64,000 nucleotides of DNA from Pseudomonadota bacterium (lineage in GTDB: Bacteria > Desulfobacterota > Desulfovibrionia > Desulfovibrionales > Desulfovibrionaceae): NCBI GenBank assembly GCA_018817515.1, contig JAHIUD010000004.1, forward strand, positions 1-64,000, in the 5' to 3' direction. Made by a program: the position numbers and the translations under genes. Shown here one piece after another: positions 16,160-28,249 of the stretch (positions within the stretch are counted from its first letter, which is position 1; every line of letters begins with the position of its first letter). The notes beneath the pieces are model-generated. The model was not told the DNA's origin. It worked only from the letters and a program-made list of their open reading frames with translations, and searched no databases.

Positions 16160-17554
16160 GTGAGCAAAGTAAAGCCTGAACTGGAACATTCCTCCCGCAA
16201 CTGCTGGGACGTCTACGCCTCCGCAGCCGATCGCAAGGCGCTCAGCGCCTGCGCCGACGCCTACATGCGCTTTCTCTCCACCTGCAAGACCGAGCGCGAG
16301 ACCATCGACTACGTGCTCGATGCTGTGAAGAAGGCCGGGTTCAGCGAGACGCTGACCGCAAAAACCAAGGCCTATGCCCGCGTGCTGCGCGGCAAGTCCA
16401 TCCTGCTGGTGCGGCGCGGGCGCAAGCCCTTGTCCCAGGGCTTCCGGCTCCTGGGCGCGCACGCCGACACCCCGCGCATCGACCTGAAGCAGCATCCGCT
16501 CTACGAGGACACCGACCTGGGCCTCATGAAGACCCACTATTACGGCGGCATCCGCAAGTACCAGTGGCTGGCGCGCGAGCTGGCCCTGCACGGCGTGGTG
16601 GTCAAGAAGGACGGCACCGTGGTCAAGGTCACGGTGGGCGAGGAGCTTTCCGATCCTGTGCTGACCATCACCGACCTCTTGCCGCACCTGGCTCAGAAGC
16701 ACTCGGAGCAGAAGGTCTCCGATGCCTTTGAGGCCGAGAAGCTGAACGCCGTGGTGGCTCATGAACCGGCCAAAGCGGGCGACGTGAAGCACGCCAAGGA
16801 CAAGGACCGCGTGCGCCAGCGGGTGCTGGAGCTCTTGAACAAGCGCTACGGCATCACCGAGAGCGACCTGTTCAGCGCCGAGCTGCAGCTTGTGCCTGCC
16901 GGGCCTGCTCGCAGCGTGGGGCTCGACGGCTCCATGATCGGCGGCTACGGCCACGACGACCGCTCCTGCGTGTTCGCGTCGCTGCAGGCCCTTTTGGCAG
17001 AGAAGACCCCGGAGCACACCCAGTTGGTGCTGTTCTGGGACAAGGAGGAGATCGGCTCCGAGGGCGGCACGGGCGCGCAGTCCCTGTTCTTCGAGTACGC
17101 CGTGGCCGACCTGCTGGCGGCCTGGGAGCCCAAGGCCCGCCTGTCCGAAGTCTTCCAGCGCGGCATGGCCATTTCTGCGGACGTCAACGCCGCCGTGGAC
17201 CCGGACCATCTGGACGTCTTCGAGAAGCGCAACGCCGCGTACATGGGCTATGGCCCGTGCTTCAACAAGTTCACCGGGCACCGGGGCAAGGTCGGGGCCA
17301 ACGACGCGCACCCGGAATACGTGGCCTACCTGCGCAATATTTTGGACAAGGCCGGGGTGCCCTGGCAGATGGCCGAACTCGGCAAGGTCGACCTGGGCGG
17401 CGGCGGCACGGTGGCGAAGTTCCTGGCCGTGTACGGCATGGACGTCATCGACATGGGGCCGGCGGTGCTGTCCATGCACAGCCCGTTCGAGGTGCTGGGC
17501 AAGGCCGACCTGTACGCCACGGTCCTGGCCTTCCGCGCCTTCCTCAAGAGCTAG
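16160..17554 (+). CDS. M18-family aminopeptidase
   Basis: Zinc/cobalt aminopeptidase of family M18, expected to release N-terminal residues from peptides in the cytosol. The 464-residue sequence shows the metal-ligand regions LLGAHADTPRIDLKQ, FWDKEEIGSEGGTGAQS, AISADVNAAVDPDH and the C-terminal VLSMHSPFEVLGKAD. The start is GTG 16160 (GGAG about 13 bases upstream). It sits between selA (39-base gap) and selB (8-base gap), in one apparent operon. Nothing in its sequence explains a link to selenium; the placement may be only co-transcription. Confidence 0.92.
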   Translation: MSKVKPELEHSSRNCWDVYASAADRKALSACADAYMRFLSTCKTERETIDYVLDAVKKAGFSETLTAKTKAYARVLRGKSILLVRRGRKPLSQGFRLLGAHADTPRIDLKQHPLYEDTDLGLMKTHYYGGIRKYQWLARELALHGVVVKKDGTVVKVTVGEELSDPVLTITDLLPHLAQKHSEQKVSDAFEAEKLNAVVAHEPAKAGDVKHAKDKDRVRQRVLELLNKRYGITESDLFSAELQLVPAGPARSVGLDGSMIGGYGHDDRSCVFASLQALLAEKTPEHTQLVLFWDKEEIGSEGGTGAQSLFFEYAVADLLAAWEPKARLSEVFQRGMAISADVNAAVDPDHLDVFEKRNAAYMGYGPCFNKFTGHRGKVGANDAHPEYVAYLRNILDKAGVPWQMAELGKVDLGGGGTVAKFLAVYGMDVIDMGPAVLSMHSPFEVLGKADLYATVLAFRAFLKS

Positions 17555-17562
17555 GAGCATAC

Positions 17563-19479
<1,917 letters not shown>

Positions 19480-19567
19480 GGCGCGCCGCCCAGTCAGAGG
19501 TTTGGCTGGGCATTCGACTTGATTTTTCGGCTGGCCTCAAGCACAGTCCGGGCGCTGCGGCGGGCAA

Positions 19568-19597
19568 AAGAAAAGGCCCCGTGCGAAACGGGGCCTT
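19568..19597 (-). terminator. Intrinsic terminator of tRNA-His
   Basis: AAGGCCCC / GGGGCCTT stem (19573-19597) with a 9-base loop; on the minus strand it is followed by TTCTTTT. It lies directly downstream of the tRNA-His gene and may also stop selB transcription from the other side, where a T-poor tail follows. Confidence 0.7.
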
Positions 19598-19609
19598 GGG
19601 TTTCTCGAG

Positions 19610-19686
19610 TGGGGTGAGTGAAGGGGCTTGAACCCTCGGCCCCCAGGGCCACAACCTGGTGCTCTGCCAACTGAGCTACACCCACC
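19610..19686 (-). tRNA. tRNA-His (anticodon GTG)
   Basis: Minus-strand cloverleaf of 77 bases including the extra 5' G(-1) typical of tRNA-His, paired with C73. Anticodon stem CCAGG / CCTGG encloses TTGTGGC with anticodon GTG. The T arm reads GGGTTCAAGCCC and CCA is encoded. Confidence 0.97.
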
Positions 19687-19701
19687 ACAAGAGGAAGACT
19701 G

Positions 19702-19729
19702 TCTATACGACACCCCCCCGGACGGTCAA
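19702..19729 (-). promoter_or_regulatory. Sigma-70 promoter of tRNA-His
   Basis: TTGACC (19724-19729) and TATAGA (19702-19707) are separated by 16 bases on the minus strand and end 15 bases before the tRNA. Both boxes are close to consensus. Confidence 0.65.
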
Positions 19730-19796
19730 GGACTAATTCCAGAAATAACGAAACTGGCCACGACTCAGGTCTGGCCGGGGAACACAAGGACACAAC

Positions 19797-21050
19797 ATGG
19801 ACAAGCTCATCATCGAAGGCGGCACGAAACTCAAGGGGACCATCCAGGTCAGCGGCTCCAAGAACGCGGCCCTGCCCATCCTCATCGCCTGCCTGCTGGC
19901 CAAGGGCACCGTGCGCCTGACCAACGTGCCGCGCCTGCGCGACATCTTCACCACCTTGAAACTCTTGAATATCCTGGGCTGTGAGACCACCTTCGAGGGC
20001 AACACGGTGACGGCCAGGGTCACGAACCTGAAGCACGAGGCCCCCTACGAGCTGGTCAAGACCATGCGCGCCTCGGTGCTGTGCCTGGGCCCGCTTTTGG
20101 GCTTTCTGGGCGAGGCCAAGGTGGCCCTGCCCGGCGGCTGCGCCATCGGCGCGCGGCCCGTGGACCTGCACCTGAAGGCCCTGGAGCGCATGGGCGCGCG
20201 GTTCATGCTTGATTCCGGCTACATCCACGGCGTGTGCGGCGGGCTCATCGGCGCGCGCATCGTGTTCGACTTTCCCACCGTGGGCGGCACCGAGAACCTG
20301 CTCATGGCCGCCAGCGTGGCCAAGGGCTGCACCATCCTGGAGAACTGCGCCCGCGAGCCCGAGGTGGTCGACCTGGCCAACTTCCTCACCGCCTGCGGGG
20401 CGCGCATCCGTGGCGCAGGCACCGCCATCATCGAGGTCGAGGGCGTGCGCGAGCTCACGGGTTGTGAGTACCGCGTCATGCCCGACCGCATCGAGGCCGG
20501 GACCTACCTTGTGGCCGGGGCCATCACCGATGGCGAGCTCAACCTCATCGACTGCCCCCTGGACGAGCTGGACGCGGTGGTCTCCAAGCTGCGCGAGATG
20601 AACGTGCTGGTGGAGCGCCAGGAGGACGGCACGGTGCTCGTGCGCCGCAATGGCGAGCTCATGGGCGTGGACCTGACCACCCAGCCGCACCCCGGCTTCC
20701 CCACGGACATGCAGGCTCAGCTCATGGCGCTGATGTGCGTGGCCTCGGGCTCGGGCTCCATTCAGGAGAAGATCTTCGAGAACCGCTTCATGCACGTGTC
20801 CGAGCTGGGCCGCATGGGCGCGCGCATCTCGCTCAAGGACCGCACGGCCATGGTGCGCGGCGTGCCGGAGCTGGTGGGCGCCCCGGTGATGGCCTCGGAC
20901 CTGCGCGCCAGCGCCTCCCTGGTGCTGGCCGGGCTGGTGGCCCAGGGCACCACCGAGGTCCAGCGCATCTACCACCTGGATCGCGGCTACGAGCGCATGG
21001 AAGAGAAGCTGGCCGCCGTGGGCGCGCGCATCCGCAGAGAGCAGGAATAG
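19797..21050 (+). CDS. murA: UDP-N-acetylglucosamine 1-carboxyvinyltransferase
   Basis: First committed enzyme of peptidoglycan synthesis, transferring enolpyruvate from PEP to UDP-GlcNAc in the cytosol; target of fosfomycin. The 417-residue length is standard. [16 protein letters not shown] is at the N-terminus. The catalytic cysteine is in [16 protein letters not shown] (residue about 116), so the enzyme should be fosfomycin-sensitive at this position, unlike Cys-to-Asp variants. The start ATG 19797 has AAGGA 7-8 bases upstream. comEC follows after 36 bases. Confidence 0.97.
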   Translation: MDKLIIEGGTKLKGTIQVSGSKNAALPILIACLLAKGTVRLTNVPRLRDIFTTLKLLNILGCETTFEGNTVTARVTNLKHEAPYELVKTMRASVLCLGPLLGFLGEAKVALPGGCAIGARPVDLHLKALERMGARFMLDSGYIHGVCGGLIGARIVFDFPTVGGTENLLMAASVAKGCTILENCAREPEVVDLANFLTACGARIRGAGTAIIEVEGVRELTGCEYRVMPDRIEAGTYLVAGAITDGELNLIDCPLDELDAVVSKLREMNVLVERQEDGTVLVRRNGELMGVDLTTQPHPGFPTDMQAQLMALMCVASGSGSIQEKIFENRFMHVSELGRMGARISLKDRTAMVRGVPELVGAPVMASDLRASASLVLAGLVAQGTTEVQRIYHLDRGYERMEEKLAAVGARIRREQE

Positions 21051-21086
21051 CCCGGCGCGCGAAGACGCAGCCCGATCAGGGAGAGT

Positions 21087-23567
21087 ATGCTCGCCAGCCA
21101 ACGCCAGGACGACCCCGGGGCAACTGGCCAGCCGCCCGGCTTGCTGGCCTGGCAGGTCTACTTTCTGGCCTATGTGGCGGGCATCTGGAGCCTGCGGCAC
21201 CCTGAACCGGCCCTGGCCGCAGCCGGGCTGCTCTGGGTCGGGCTGGCGGCTTTCCGGGCCCAGGGCTGGCGCAGGTGCGTCCTGACCCTGGTCCTGGTGG
21301 CCGCAAGCTTCGTGCTTGGCATGCAGCACGCGCGCATTGTCCTGCCGGAGGTGCCGCCTCTCTCCCCGGCCGCCACCGATGGCCGGAGCCGCGCCCTGCT
21401 GCGTGGCCGCGTGGCCGAGGTCACGGACAAGCCTTTTGGTCGCCTGGAGATTCTGCTGGAGCACGTCCGGGCCACGACTCAGGACAACGCCACCGTTACA
21501 CTGCCCGGCCAGGTGTCCTTTGACTGGGACGAGGCGGACTACCGGCCTGCGCCCGGCCAGGAGGTCGCGGTGCTGCTGCGGCTCTGGCCCGTGCGCGGCT
21601 TCCAGAACCCGGGCGGTGCGGACTTCGACTGGCAGCAGCGCCTGCGCGGGGTGTTTCACCGGGCCTATGCGCGCGGAGCGCTGCCAGACGTCCAATGGGG
21701 ACAGCGGCCTGCGCACTTCTGGTGGGACCTGCGTGAATCCCTGCGCGCGAATCTGCTGCGGCATCTGCCGCCGACCCAGGGCGGGGCCGTGGTGCTGGGC
21801 CTGCTCCTGGGCGACCGCTCACACATCGACCTGCCCGTCACCGAAGAGCTGCGCGCCGCCGGGCTGGCGCACACCCTGGCCCTGTCTGGACTGAACGTGG
21901 TCTACGTGGCGCTGCTGGGCTGGGGCCTGGCCTGGCTGGCGGGGTTTGCCCGGCCCGCGCTGTTCCTGCGCATTCCCCGTCAAAAGCTGGCGATCCTCAT
22001 CTCCTTTCCGCTCATCGCGGCCTACGTGTGGGTGGGGCAGGCCAGCCCTTCCCTGGTGCGCTCGGCCTGCATGTTCGGGTTCTGGGGTTTGCTCCTGCTG
22101 CTCGACCGCAGCCGCGCGCTCATCGACGGCCTGTTCCTGGCCCTGGCGCTGATGATCCTCGTCGCGCCGCTCTCTGTCTTTGATGTGGGCTTGCAGATGT
22201 CGGCCCTGGCCGTGGCTGGACTGGCGATACTGTTCCCGTGGCTGCGGGGTATTTGGCCGCGCCGGGAGGGCCATTCGCTGCGTTGGCTGAATCGTCTGCT
22301 GAAACTTGGCTGGGACGCCCTGGCCATGAGCCTGGCCGCCAACCTGGCGCTTCTGCCCGTTGTGGTCACCTATTTCGGCGTGTTCCAGCCAAATTTCCTG
22401 TTTAACCTGCCCTGGGTGCCGGTGCAGGGGATGGTGGTGCAGATGCTCGGCATGGTCGGTCTTGTGCTTGCCCTGATTCCCGGGCTTGACCCTGCCGCTG
22501 GCTGGCTGCTCCAGGCTGCGGCCCAGGCGCAGGAGGCCATGCTGCATGTGCTGCACGCGGCCTCGCAGGCGGGCTGGCTGCCGGTGTGGGCGCTCTTGCG
22601 GCCCCGCTGGCCGGAGCTGCTGGGCGCTGGCCTGGTCACGGCCCTTGCGCCGTACTGCTGGCGCAGGCGGAACAGCCGGAACGGTCAAAACAGTGCGCCG
22701 CTGCTGCTGGCGCTGGCCGGGCTGCTCCTCATGGCCGTGGCGCAGGGGCGGCTGCTTTGGGACGAAGCCAAGGCCGAGGTCCGTCTGACCTTGCTGGACG
22801 TGGGCCAGTCCCAGGCCCTGCTGGTGACTGCGCCAAACGGTCGGCGGGTGCTGGTGGACGGCGGCGGCACGGCCAGCCCGACCTTCGACATGGGCCGCTC
22901 CGTGGTGGGCCCGTCCCTGGCCTGGGGGCAACCGCCCAGGCTCGACGCCGTGGTCATGAGCCACCCGGACCTGGACCACGCCCAGGGCCTTGCGCACATC
23001 CTGCGGCGCTTCCGGGTGGGGCGGTTCATCACCAACGGGCAATGGCCGGACGGAAGGATCGGGGAGAATTTCAAGGCGGCCCTTTCTGCTGGGGCGCCCA
23101 GCCCGGAGGTGTTCGGCCCTGGAGACCGCCTGGACCTGGGCTCCGGGGTCTGGCTGGAGGCCCTGCATCCGGCGGCGGCTTTCGACGGGGCCAAGACCAA
23201 TGAGCGCTCGCTGGTGCTGCGGCTGGGGTGGAACGACACGCCCCTGGCGCTCTTGCCCGGGGACGTGCAGCGTGCGGGCATCGAGGACATGATCGAGCGG
23301 GGACGCGATCTGCGCGCCCAGGTGCTGGTGCTGCCGCACCACGGGTCCAAGTCGAGTCTGTCGGGGATGCTCTACGAGGCCGTTGCGCCGGTCCAGGCCG
23401 TAGTGAGTTGCGGGTACCTGAACCACTTCCGCTTCCCGAACCAGGCCGTGGTCGACGAGCTTCTCCAGCGCGGCATTCCCCTTGCCAGCACGGCGGAGCG
23501 GGGCAGCCTTGAGCTGGTGTGGAGCGGGCCCGGCCAGGGCTTCCGGCTTTCGGGCCTGCGGCCCTGA
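21087..23567 (+). CDS. comEC: ComEC/Rec2-type DNA-uptake channel
   Basis: Inner-membrane protein through which single-stranded DNA enters naturally competent cells. The 826-residue product has the three expected parts: an N-terminal membrane and OB-like region (about 1-210), a central Competence domain with many helices ([19 protein letters not shown], about 215-500) and a C-terminal metallo-beta-lactamase domain ([38 protein letters not shown]). All three are intact. The start ATG 21087 follows AGGGAGAG. Presence of comEC alone does not prove competence; no comEA or type IV pilus gene is nearby. Confidence 0.93.
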   Translation: MLASQRQDDPGATGQPPGLLAWQVYFLAYVAGIWSLRHPEPALAAAGLLWVGLAAFRAQGWRRCVLTLVLVAASFVLGMQHARIVLPEVPPLSPAATDGRSRALLRGRVAEVTDKPFGRLEILLEHVRATTQDNATVTLPGQVSFDWDEADYRPAPGQEVAVLLRLWPVRGFQNPGGADFDWQQRLRGVFHRAYARGALPDVQWGQRPAHFWWDLRESLRANLLRHLPPTQGGAVVLGLLLGDRSHIDLPVTEELRAAGLAHTLALSGLNVVYVALLGWGLAWLAGFARPALFLRIPRQKLAILISFPLIAAYVWVGQASPSLVRSACMFGFWGLLLLLDRSRALIDGLFLALALMILVAPLSVFDVGLQMSALAVAGLAILFPWLRGIWPRREGHSLRWLNRLLKLGWDALAMSLAANLALLPVVVTYFGVFQPNFLFNLPWVPVQGMVVQMLGMVGLVLALIPGLDPAAGWLLQAAAQAQEAMLHVLHAASQAGWLPVWALLRPRWPELLGAGLVTALAPYCWRRRNSRNGQNSAPLLLALAGLLLMAVAQGRLLWDEAKAEVRLTLLDVGQSQALLVTAPNGRRVLVDGGGTASPTFDMGRSVVGPSLAWGQPPRLDAVVMSHPDLDHAQGLAHILRRFRVGRFITNGQWPDGRIGENFKAALSAGAPSPEVFGPGDRLDLGSGVWLEALHPAAAFDGAKTNERSLVLRLGWNDTPLALLPGDVQRAGIEDMIERGRDLRAQVLVLPHHGSKSSLSGMLYEAVAPVQAVVSCGYLNHFRFPNQAVVDELLQRGIPLASTAERGSLELVWSGPGQGFRLSGLRP

Positions 23568-23573
23568 GCAGGG

Positions 23574-26132
23574 TTACCTGCAGCCGCCGACGCAGCCCAG
23601 GAGAAAGGCCCAGGCCTCCTGGGTGGGCAGGGGCTTGGCGTAGAAATAGCCCTGGGCGAATTCGCACTGGAGCGCTGTGAGGATCATCTGCTGCTCAACG
23701 CGCTCCACGCCCTCGGCCACCACCTGGAGCTTCAGGGAATGCGCCAGGCTGATGATGGCCTTGACGATCTCCAGGCCTTCCTGGCTGGTGTCCAGCCGCC
23801 GCACAAAGCTCAAATCGATCTTCAGGTTGTCCAGGGGGAACTGCTGCAGGCTGCTCATGGAGGAGTAGCCGGTGCCGAAGTCATCGATGGACAGGGTGCA
23901 GCCCAGTGCCTTGAGCTTTCTGAGCTTTTCCACCGCGCTGCTGGCGTTCTCCATGATCGCCGATTCGGTGATCTCAAGCTTGAGCGCGCCGGGTGGCAAG
24001 CCGGTCTCCTCCAGCACGGAGCGTATGTCTTCAACCAAGGTGGACTCCGAGAACTGCCGTGGTGAAAGGTTCACGGACATGACCAGCCCCCTGGCCAGGT
24101 CCGAGGTCTCGCGCCAGGTCATGAGGGTCTGGCAGGCCTCGCGCAGCACCATGAGCCCCAGGGGCACGATGAGTCCGGTTTCCTCGGCCACAGGGATGAA
24201 CTCGCCCGGAGAGACAAGGCCTTTTTCCGGGTGGTTCCAGCGCACCAGGGCCTCGAAGCCTTGCAGGGTAGCTTGGCCGTCCAGGCGCACGATGGGCTGG
24301 TAGCACAGGAAGAATTCCTGCCGGGAGATGGCCCGCCGGAGGTCGGTCTCCACGTTCAAAAGGTCGCTGGCCCGGGCGAGCATGGCCTTGGTGAAGACCT
24401 TGAAGCGGTTGCGCCCAGCCTTTTTGGCCTGATGCATGGCCAGGTTGGCATTGCGTAGCAGGTCTTCCGGCGTGTCGGAATCCTGCGCGCCCAGGGTGAT
24501 GCCAAGACTGGCGGTGAGCTGGATGTCGTGGCCGTCCAGGGCAAGGGGCGCGGCCAGGGCCTGGCGGATGCGCTGGACGGCCTGGATGGTTTCGCGCGGG
24601 GAGACCAGCTCCTCCAGCAGGATGACGAACTCGTCGCCGCCGAAGCGCGACACAGTGTCCAGACCACGCACGCACTCACGCAGCACGTCGGACACGGCCA
24701 TGAGCACCTTGTCGCCAAAGGCGTGCCCTAGGCTGTCGTTTAAGACCTTGAAGCGGTCCAGGTCCAGGAAAAGCAGGGAGAAGTGGTACGGCTGGCGGCG
24801 GCGGGACCGCTCCATTGCCTGGCGCAGGCGGTCCAGGCACAGGGTGCGGTTGGCCAGGGCGGTCAGCGGGTCGTGCAGGGCCAGGTGCCGGAGCTGGAGC
24901 TCCATCTCCTTGCGTTCGGTGATGTCGCGCAGGGAGATGCGCAGGCCGAGCGAACCGCCGTTGCCGCTCATGACATCGCGCTTGACCTCGCTGACCCAGC
25001 GCAGCTCGTTGTCCTTGTTCAGGATGCGGAAGTCCAGGCTGTCGTCAGCGGCATGAAAGCTGTCGGAATGGAAGCGTCGCCAGGCGTCCAGGTCCTCGGG
25101 GTGGATAAGCTGCTCCAGTCCACTGGGATTGCTGAGAAAGTATTCGCGTGAGTGGCCGGTAATGCGTTCGCACGAGGGGCTGACGTAGAGGATCTCCCTG
25201 GTGGGGCTGATCCAGCATTCCATGGCGTGGGTGTAGTCGGCCACGATGCGGTAGCGGTCCTCACTCTTCTGCAGGTCCTGTTCGGACTGGATCTGGGCCG
25301 TGATGTCCACCGCGATGCCGGCCACGGCGAAGGTGACGCCGTTTTGCACCAGGGGGAACTTGGACACCTGCAGGAATCGGGGCGGCCCGCCCGTGATCCG
25401 GCGCACTTCTTCCAAGATGAGCAGGGGCTTGCCCTCGTTGAGGACGAAGTGGTCGTTCTCGCGCAGCATGTCGGCCACGTCCTGTGGCCAGAGATCAAGG
25501 TCCGTGCGGCCGAGGATGTCTTCCGTCTTCATGCCCAGGCTGGCGCCGTGGGCCGGGTTGCTGAAGATGTAGTAGCCGGAGGTGTCCTTGATGAAGGCCA
25601 TGGCGGGTGAGTGCTCCATGAACGAGGCGAACAGCTGGCGGCTCTTGTCCAGCTCGGCCTCCATCTGCTGGCGCATGGTCACGTCTCGCGCCACGACAAC
25701 GGCGTAGCCCGCGCCCGCGAAGGTGTGCAGGGTCACGGTGATCTCCACCGGGGTATGCCGACCGCCCTTGCCGGTGAGCGAGGTCACCAGATGTCCGTTG
25801 CGGAACTGGGCCTGAAGGCCGCCCTGGGCGGCAGCCACACCCGCGTAGCGCAGGGCTATCTCCGGCGGAAAGAACTGGGATATGGGCGCGGAGAGCACAG
25901 TTTCGCGCGGGAGCCCCAGGATGGCCAGGGCTGTCTCGTTGACGTCGGCCACGGTCCAGCCCTTGGTCTCGAAGACGAAGATGGCGTCGTTGGCGTGGTC
26001 GACGACGGCCCGGAAGCGTTCCAGATCCTCAAGGCGGCGCTTGAGCTCCGGGTAGTAGCTTTTGGCGATGCTGTGTTCGCCCAGGCCGATGAGGCGATCG
26101 CGCAGATCGTTCGGGTTCCCGCTAGAGGGCAT
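23574..26132 (-). CDS. PAS-PAS-PAS-GGDEF-EAL cyclic-di-GMP protein
   Basis: Predicted cytosolic sensor that makes and/or breaks cyclic di-GMP. About 852 residues. Three PAS domains (about 40-155, 163-285, 290-410) precede a GGDEF domain (about 430-590) with an intact RFGGDEFVILLEE motif and a product-inhibition site RGLD exactly five residues before it. The EAL domain (about 605-845) keeps EALVRW, MSVNLSPRQF, ITESAIMEN and DDFGTGYSS, so both halves look catalytically competent. No membrane helix is present. The start is uncertain: ATG 26132 overlaps the end of the alcohol dehydrogenase gene by 11 bases, and an in-frame TTG lies at 26138. The two genes are translationally coupled. Confidence 0.92.
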   Translation of the reverse strand: MPSSGNPNDLRDRLIGLGEHSIAKSYYPELKRRLEDLERFRAVVDHANDAIFVFETKGWTVADVNETALAILGLPRETVLSAPISQFFPPEIALRYAGVAAAQGGLQAQFRNGHLVTSLTGKGGRHTPVEITVTLHTFAGAGYAVVVARDVTMRQQMEAELDKSRQLFASFMEHSPAMAFIKDTSGYYIFSNPAHGASLGMKTEDILGRTDLDLWPQDVADMLRENDHFVLNEGKPLLILEEVRRITGGPPRFLQVSKFPLVQNGVTFAVAGIAVDITAQIQSEQDLQKSEDRYRIVADYTHAMECWISPTREILYVSPSCERITGHSREYFLSNPSGLEQLIHPEDLDAWRRFHSDSFHAADDSLDFRILNKDNELRWVSEVKRDVMSGNGGSLGLRISLRDITERKEMELQLRHLALHDPLTALANRTLCLDRLRQAMERSRRRQPYHFSLLFLDLDRFKVLNDSLGHAFGDKVLMAVSDVLRECVRGLDTVSRFGGDEFVILLEELVSPRETIQAVQRIRQALAAPLALDGHDIQLTASLGITLGAQDSDTPEDLLRNANLAMHQAKKAGRNRFKVFTKAMLARASDLLNVETDLRRAISRQEFFLCYQPIVRLDGQATLQGFEALVRWNHPEKGLVSPGEFIPVAEETGLIVPLGLMVLREACQTLMTWRETSDLARGLVMSVNLSPRQFSESTLVEDIRSVLEETGLPPGALKLEITESAIMENASSAVEKLRKLKALGCTLSIDDFGTGYSSMSSLQQFPLDNLKIDLSFVRRLDTSQEGLEIVKAIISLAHSLKLQVVAEGVERVEQQMILTALQCEFAQGYFYAKPLPTQEAWAFLLGCVGGCR

Positions 26133-27291
26133 GTTCAAAGACCGAGCGGATGTCCAGGGCCGTCGGAGCCTTGGGGTTGGTGACCATGCAGGGGTCGTTC
26201 ATGGCGAATTCGGACAGGCGCTCCAGGTCCCCCGCGGATACACCCAGGGAGGCCAGGGTGGCCGTGGCGCCCACGGCAGCCTTGAGCTCTCGCACCTGGG
26301 CCAGGACCAGCGCGCGCTTCTGCTCGGTGTCCGCGCCGGGGGGGATGCTCGCGCCGAGGGCCACGCCGATGTCCGTGTAGCGTTCCGGGGCGGCGGCGAA
26401 GTTGTAGTCGATGACGTGGTCCAGCAGGATGGCGTTGCACTGGCCGTGGGGCAGGTCCAGCAGGCCGCCCAGGCTGTGGGCCATGGCGTGCACAGCGCCG
26501 AGGATGGCGTTGGAGAAGGCCAGCCCGGCGTACATGCTGCCGAGCATCATGCCTGCGCGCGCGTCTATGTCCTGCGGGTTTTGTATGGCTGCGGGCAGGT
26601 GGCTGGCGATGCGCCGCACGGCCTCCAGGGCGAAGAGGTCGGTGATGGGGCCGTGGGCGTTGGAGACGTAGGCCTCAACCGCGTGGGTCAGTGCGTCCAC
26701 ACCGGTGTTGGCAGTGAGCTCGCGGTTCATGGTCACGGTGAGCGCCGGGTCGATGAGCGCCGCGTCAGGCACCATGGCCTTGCTGACGATGGCGATTTTC
26801 ACCTTGCGCGTGGTGTCGGTGATGATGGCGAACTGGGATACGTCGGCCGAGCTGCCGGCCGTGGTGGGCACGCAGATGAGCGGCGGGCCGGGGTCGGGCA
26901 CATTGTCCACCCCTTCGAACTCGAGAATGTGGCGGTTATTGACGCAGACAATGCCTATGCCCTTGGCGCAGTCCATGGGGCTGCCACCACCCACGGCCAC
27001 GATGCAGTCGCAGCCCTCGGCCCGGTAGACCTCGGTGCCGCGCATGACTTGGAGGTCGCGCGGGTTCGGGGAGACATCGGCAAAGAGCACATGCTCCACG
27101 CCGATCTCATCCAGGGAAGCCACGATGTCCTGGAACCAGGGCTGGCCTGCCACGCCGGGGTCGGTGACCAGGAGCACCTTGCGCGCGCCGAGGTTGCGGG
27201 CGTAGCGACCGGCGAGCCTGCCCGCGCCAACGCCAAAGACCGTCTCCGGGGCGAGGAACTTGCGCAGATCAAGCAGAATGTCGTTGACCAT
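26122..27291 (-). CDS. Iron-containing alcohol dehydrogenase
   Basis: Group III NAD(P)-dependent alcohol dehydrogenase, 389 residues. The cofactor loop is VGGGSPMDCAKG and the metal region contains DALTHAVEAY, AVHAMAHSLGGLLDLPHG with the expected Asp and three His ligands. ATG 27291 is chosen because AGGAG lies 7 bases before it; the ATG two codons upstream is too close to that site. Abundant enzymes of this family oxidise ethanol for energy in Desulfovibrio, but the substrate here cannot be fixed from sequence. It is first of a two-gene unit with the GGDEF-EAL gene. Confidence 0.93.
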   Translation of the reverse strand: MVNDILLDLRKFLAPETVFGVGAGRLAGRYARNLGARKVLLVTDPGVAGQPWFQDIVASLDEIGVEHVLFADVSPNPRDLQVMRGTEVYRAEGCDCIVAVGGGSPMDCAKGIGIVCVNNRHILEFEGVDNVPDPGPPLICVPTTAGSSADVSQFAIITDTTRKVKIAIVSKAMVPDAALIDPALTVTMNRELTANTGVDALTHAVEAYVSNAHGPITDLFALEAVRRIASHLPAAIQNPQDIDARAGMMLGSMYAGLAFSNAILGAVHAMAHSLGGLLDLPHGQCNAILLDHVIDYNFAAAPERYTDIGVALGASIPPGADTEQKRALVLAQVRELKAAVGATATLASLGVSAGDLERLSEFAMNDPCMVTNPKAPTALDIRSVFEHAL

Positions 27292-27330
27292 GACCATACT
27301 CCTGAGTGCGGATGCACCAAAATAGGTTCA

Positions 27331-27365
27331 TTGGTCCAACATACATGACTCGCAGGGGATTGCAA
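27331..27365 (-). promoter_or_regulatory. Candidate promoter and operator of the alcohol dehydrogenase gene
   Basis: TTGCAA (27360-27365) and TATGTT (27338-27343) are 16 bases apart on the minus strand. The palindrome TTGGTCCAA (27331-27339) overlaps the -10 end and start site, a usual position for a repressor. No regulator gene is adjacent. Confidence 0.4.
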
Positions 27366-27394
27366 AGCAAAGCAGGACTATTGCGTGGTTTGTG

Positions 27395-28243
27395 TTAAAA
27401 ATTCCAGGTTTGCCCTGCGGCAAGAGGGAGGACCTCGCACCCGGCCAGGCGGGCCTTCAGCATGGCCAGCCGGTCAGGGCCTGTGCAGTGCCCGGCGATG
27501 AGCTGCTGGACGCCGAACGCTTCGATGGCCTGGGCGGTCTCTTCCACGGCCTCTGGCCCGGCCTTGAACAGATGCAGGCCGCCCAGCACGGAGTGCACCT
27601 GATCGATGCCCAGGCGCTCGCGCAGGCAGCAGAGGGAGTTGGCCAGGCCGCTGTGGCAGCAGCCCAGGATGACCACCGCCCCCTGCTGGCTGTCCAGGAC
27701 CAGAAAAGCGTCGTCGGGCACGGTGTCGGGTCCTGTGCCGTCCGGGTTGAGCGTGAAGCCCTGCACGGCCTGGAAACGGCCAGGCTGGCGCGGAATGTCC
27801 GTGATCAGGGTCAGGCCGGGGGCGAGTTCTGTCAGCGGGGCGGCCGGGATGAACTCCGGCAGGGGCTTGGGCGGGCCGATGGAGCGCCTGGGCCTGCCGC
27901 CGGACTCCTCGGCGAAGCGCGCCTGGGCGCAGGCCGGGTGGGCGTGGATGGGCGCGCGGAAGGTGGCTCCGGAGCACAGGGCGGCCAGCCCGCCGGTATG
28001 GTCGTAGTGGCCGTGGCTCAGGGCCAGGCCGCATGCTTCACTCAGGTCGAGGCCGAGGGCGCGGGCGTTTGCCAGAAACAGATCGGTCTGGCCGGTGTCC
28101 CAGAGCCAGAGGCCGTGCTCGGCCATGTCCACGGCCAGGGCCAGGCCCCATTCGCAGCCGCAGCGCTGGTCGACGGTCTCGTTGTCGCAGAGCACCACCA
28201 CACGTTTGGGCGTATGCCTGTGCGCTGACGGGCGCTCAGCCAT
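27395..28243 (-). CDS. Metallo-beta-lactamase-fold hydrolase
   Basis: Cytosolic 282-residue MBL-fold protein with the dinuclear metal motif [10 protein letters not shown] near residue 76 and further ligands in GCCHSGL and AGHCTG. The N-terminal [13 protein letters not shown] and overall layout resemble the MBL group annotated as dihydropterin-ribofuranosylaminobenzene-phosphate synthase-like; that name comes from archaeal methanopterin work and should not be taken as function here. It starts 6 bases after cimA and appears to be the last gene of the pdxJ-led operon. Real substrate unknown. Confidence 0.82.
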   Translation of the reverse strand: MAERPSAHRHTPKRVVVLCDNETVDQRCGCEWGLALAVDMAEHGLWLWDTGQTDLFLANARALGLDLSEACGLALSHGHYDHTGGLAALCSGATFRAPIHAHPACAQARFAEESGGRPRRSIGPPKPLPEFIPAAPLTELAPGLTLITDIPRQPGRFQAVQGFTLNPDGTGPDTVPDDAFLVLDSQQGAVVILGCCHSGLANSLCCLRERLGIDQVHSVLGGLHLFKAGPEAVEETAQAIEAFGVQQLIAGHCTGPDRLAMLKARLAGCEVLPLAAGQTWNF

Positions 28244-28249
28244 GGCGGC

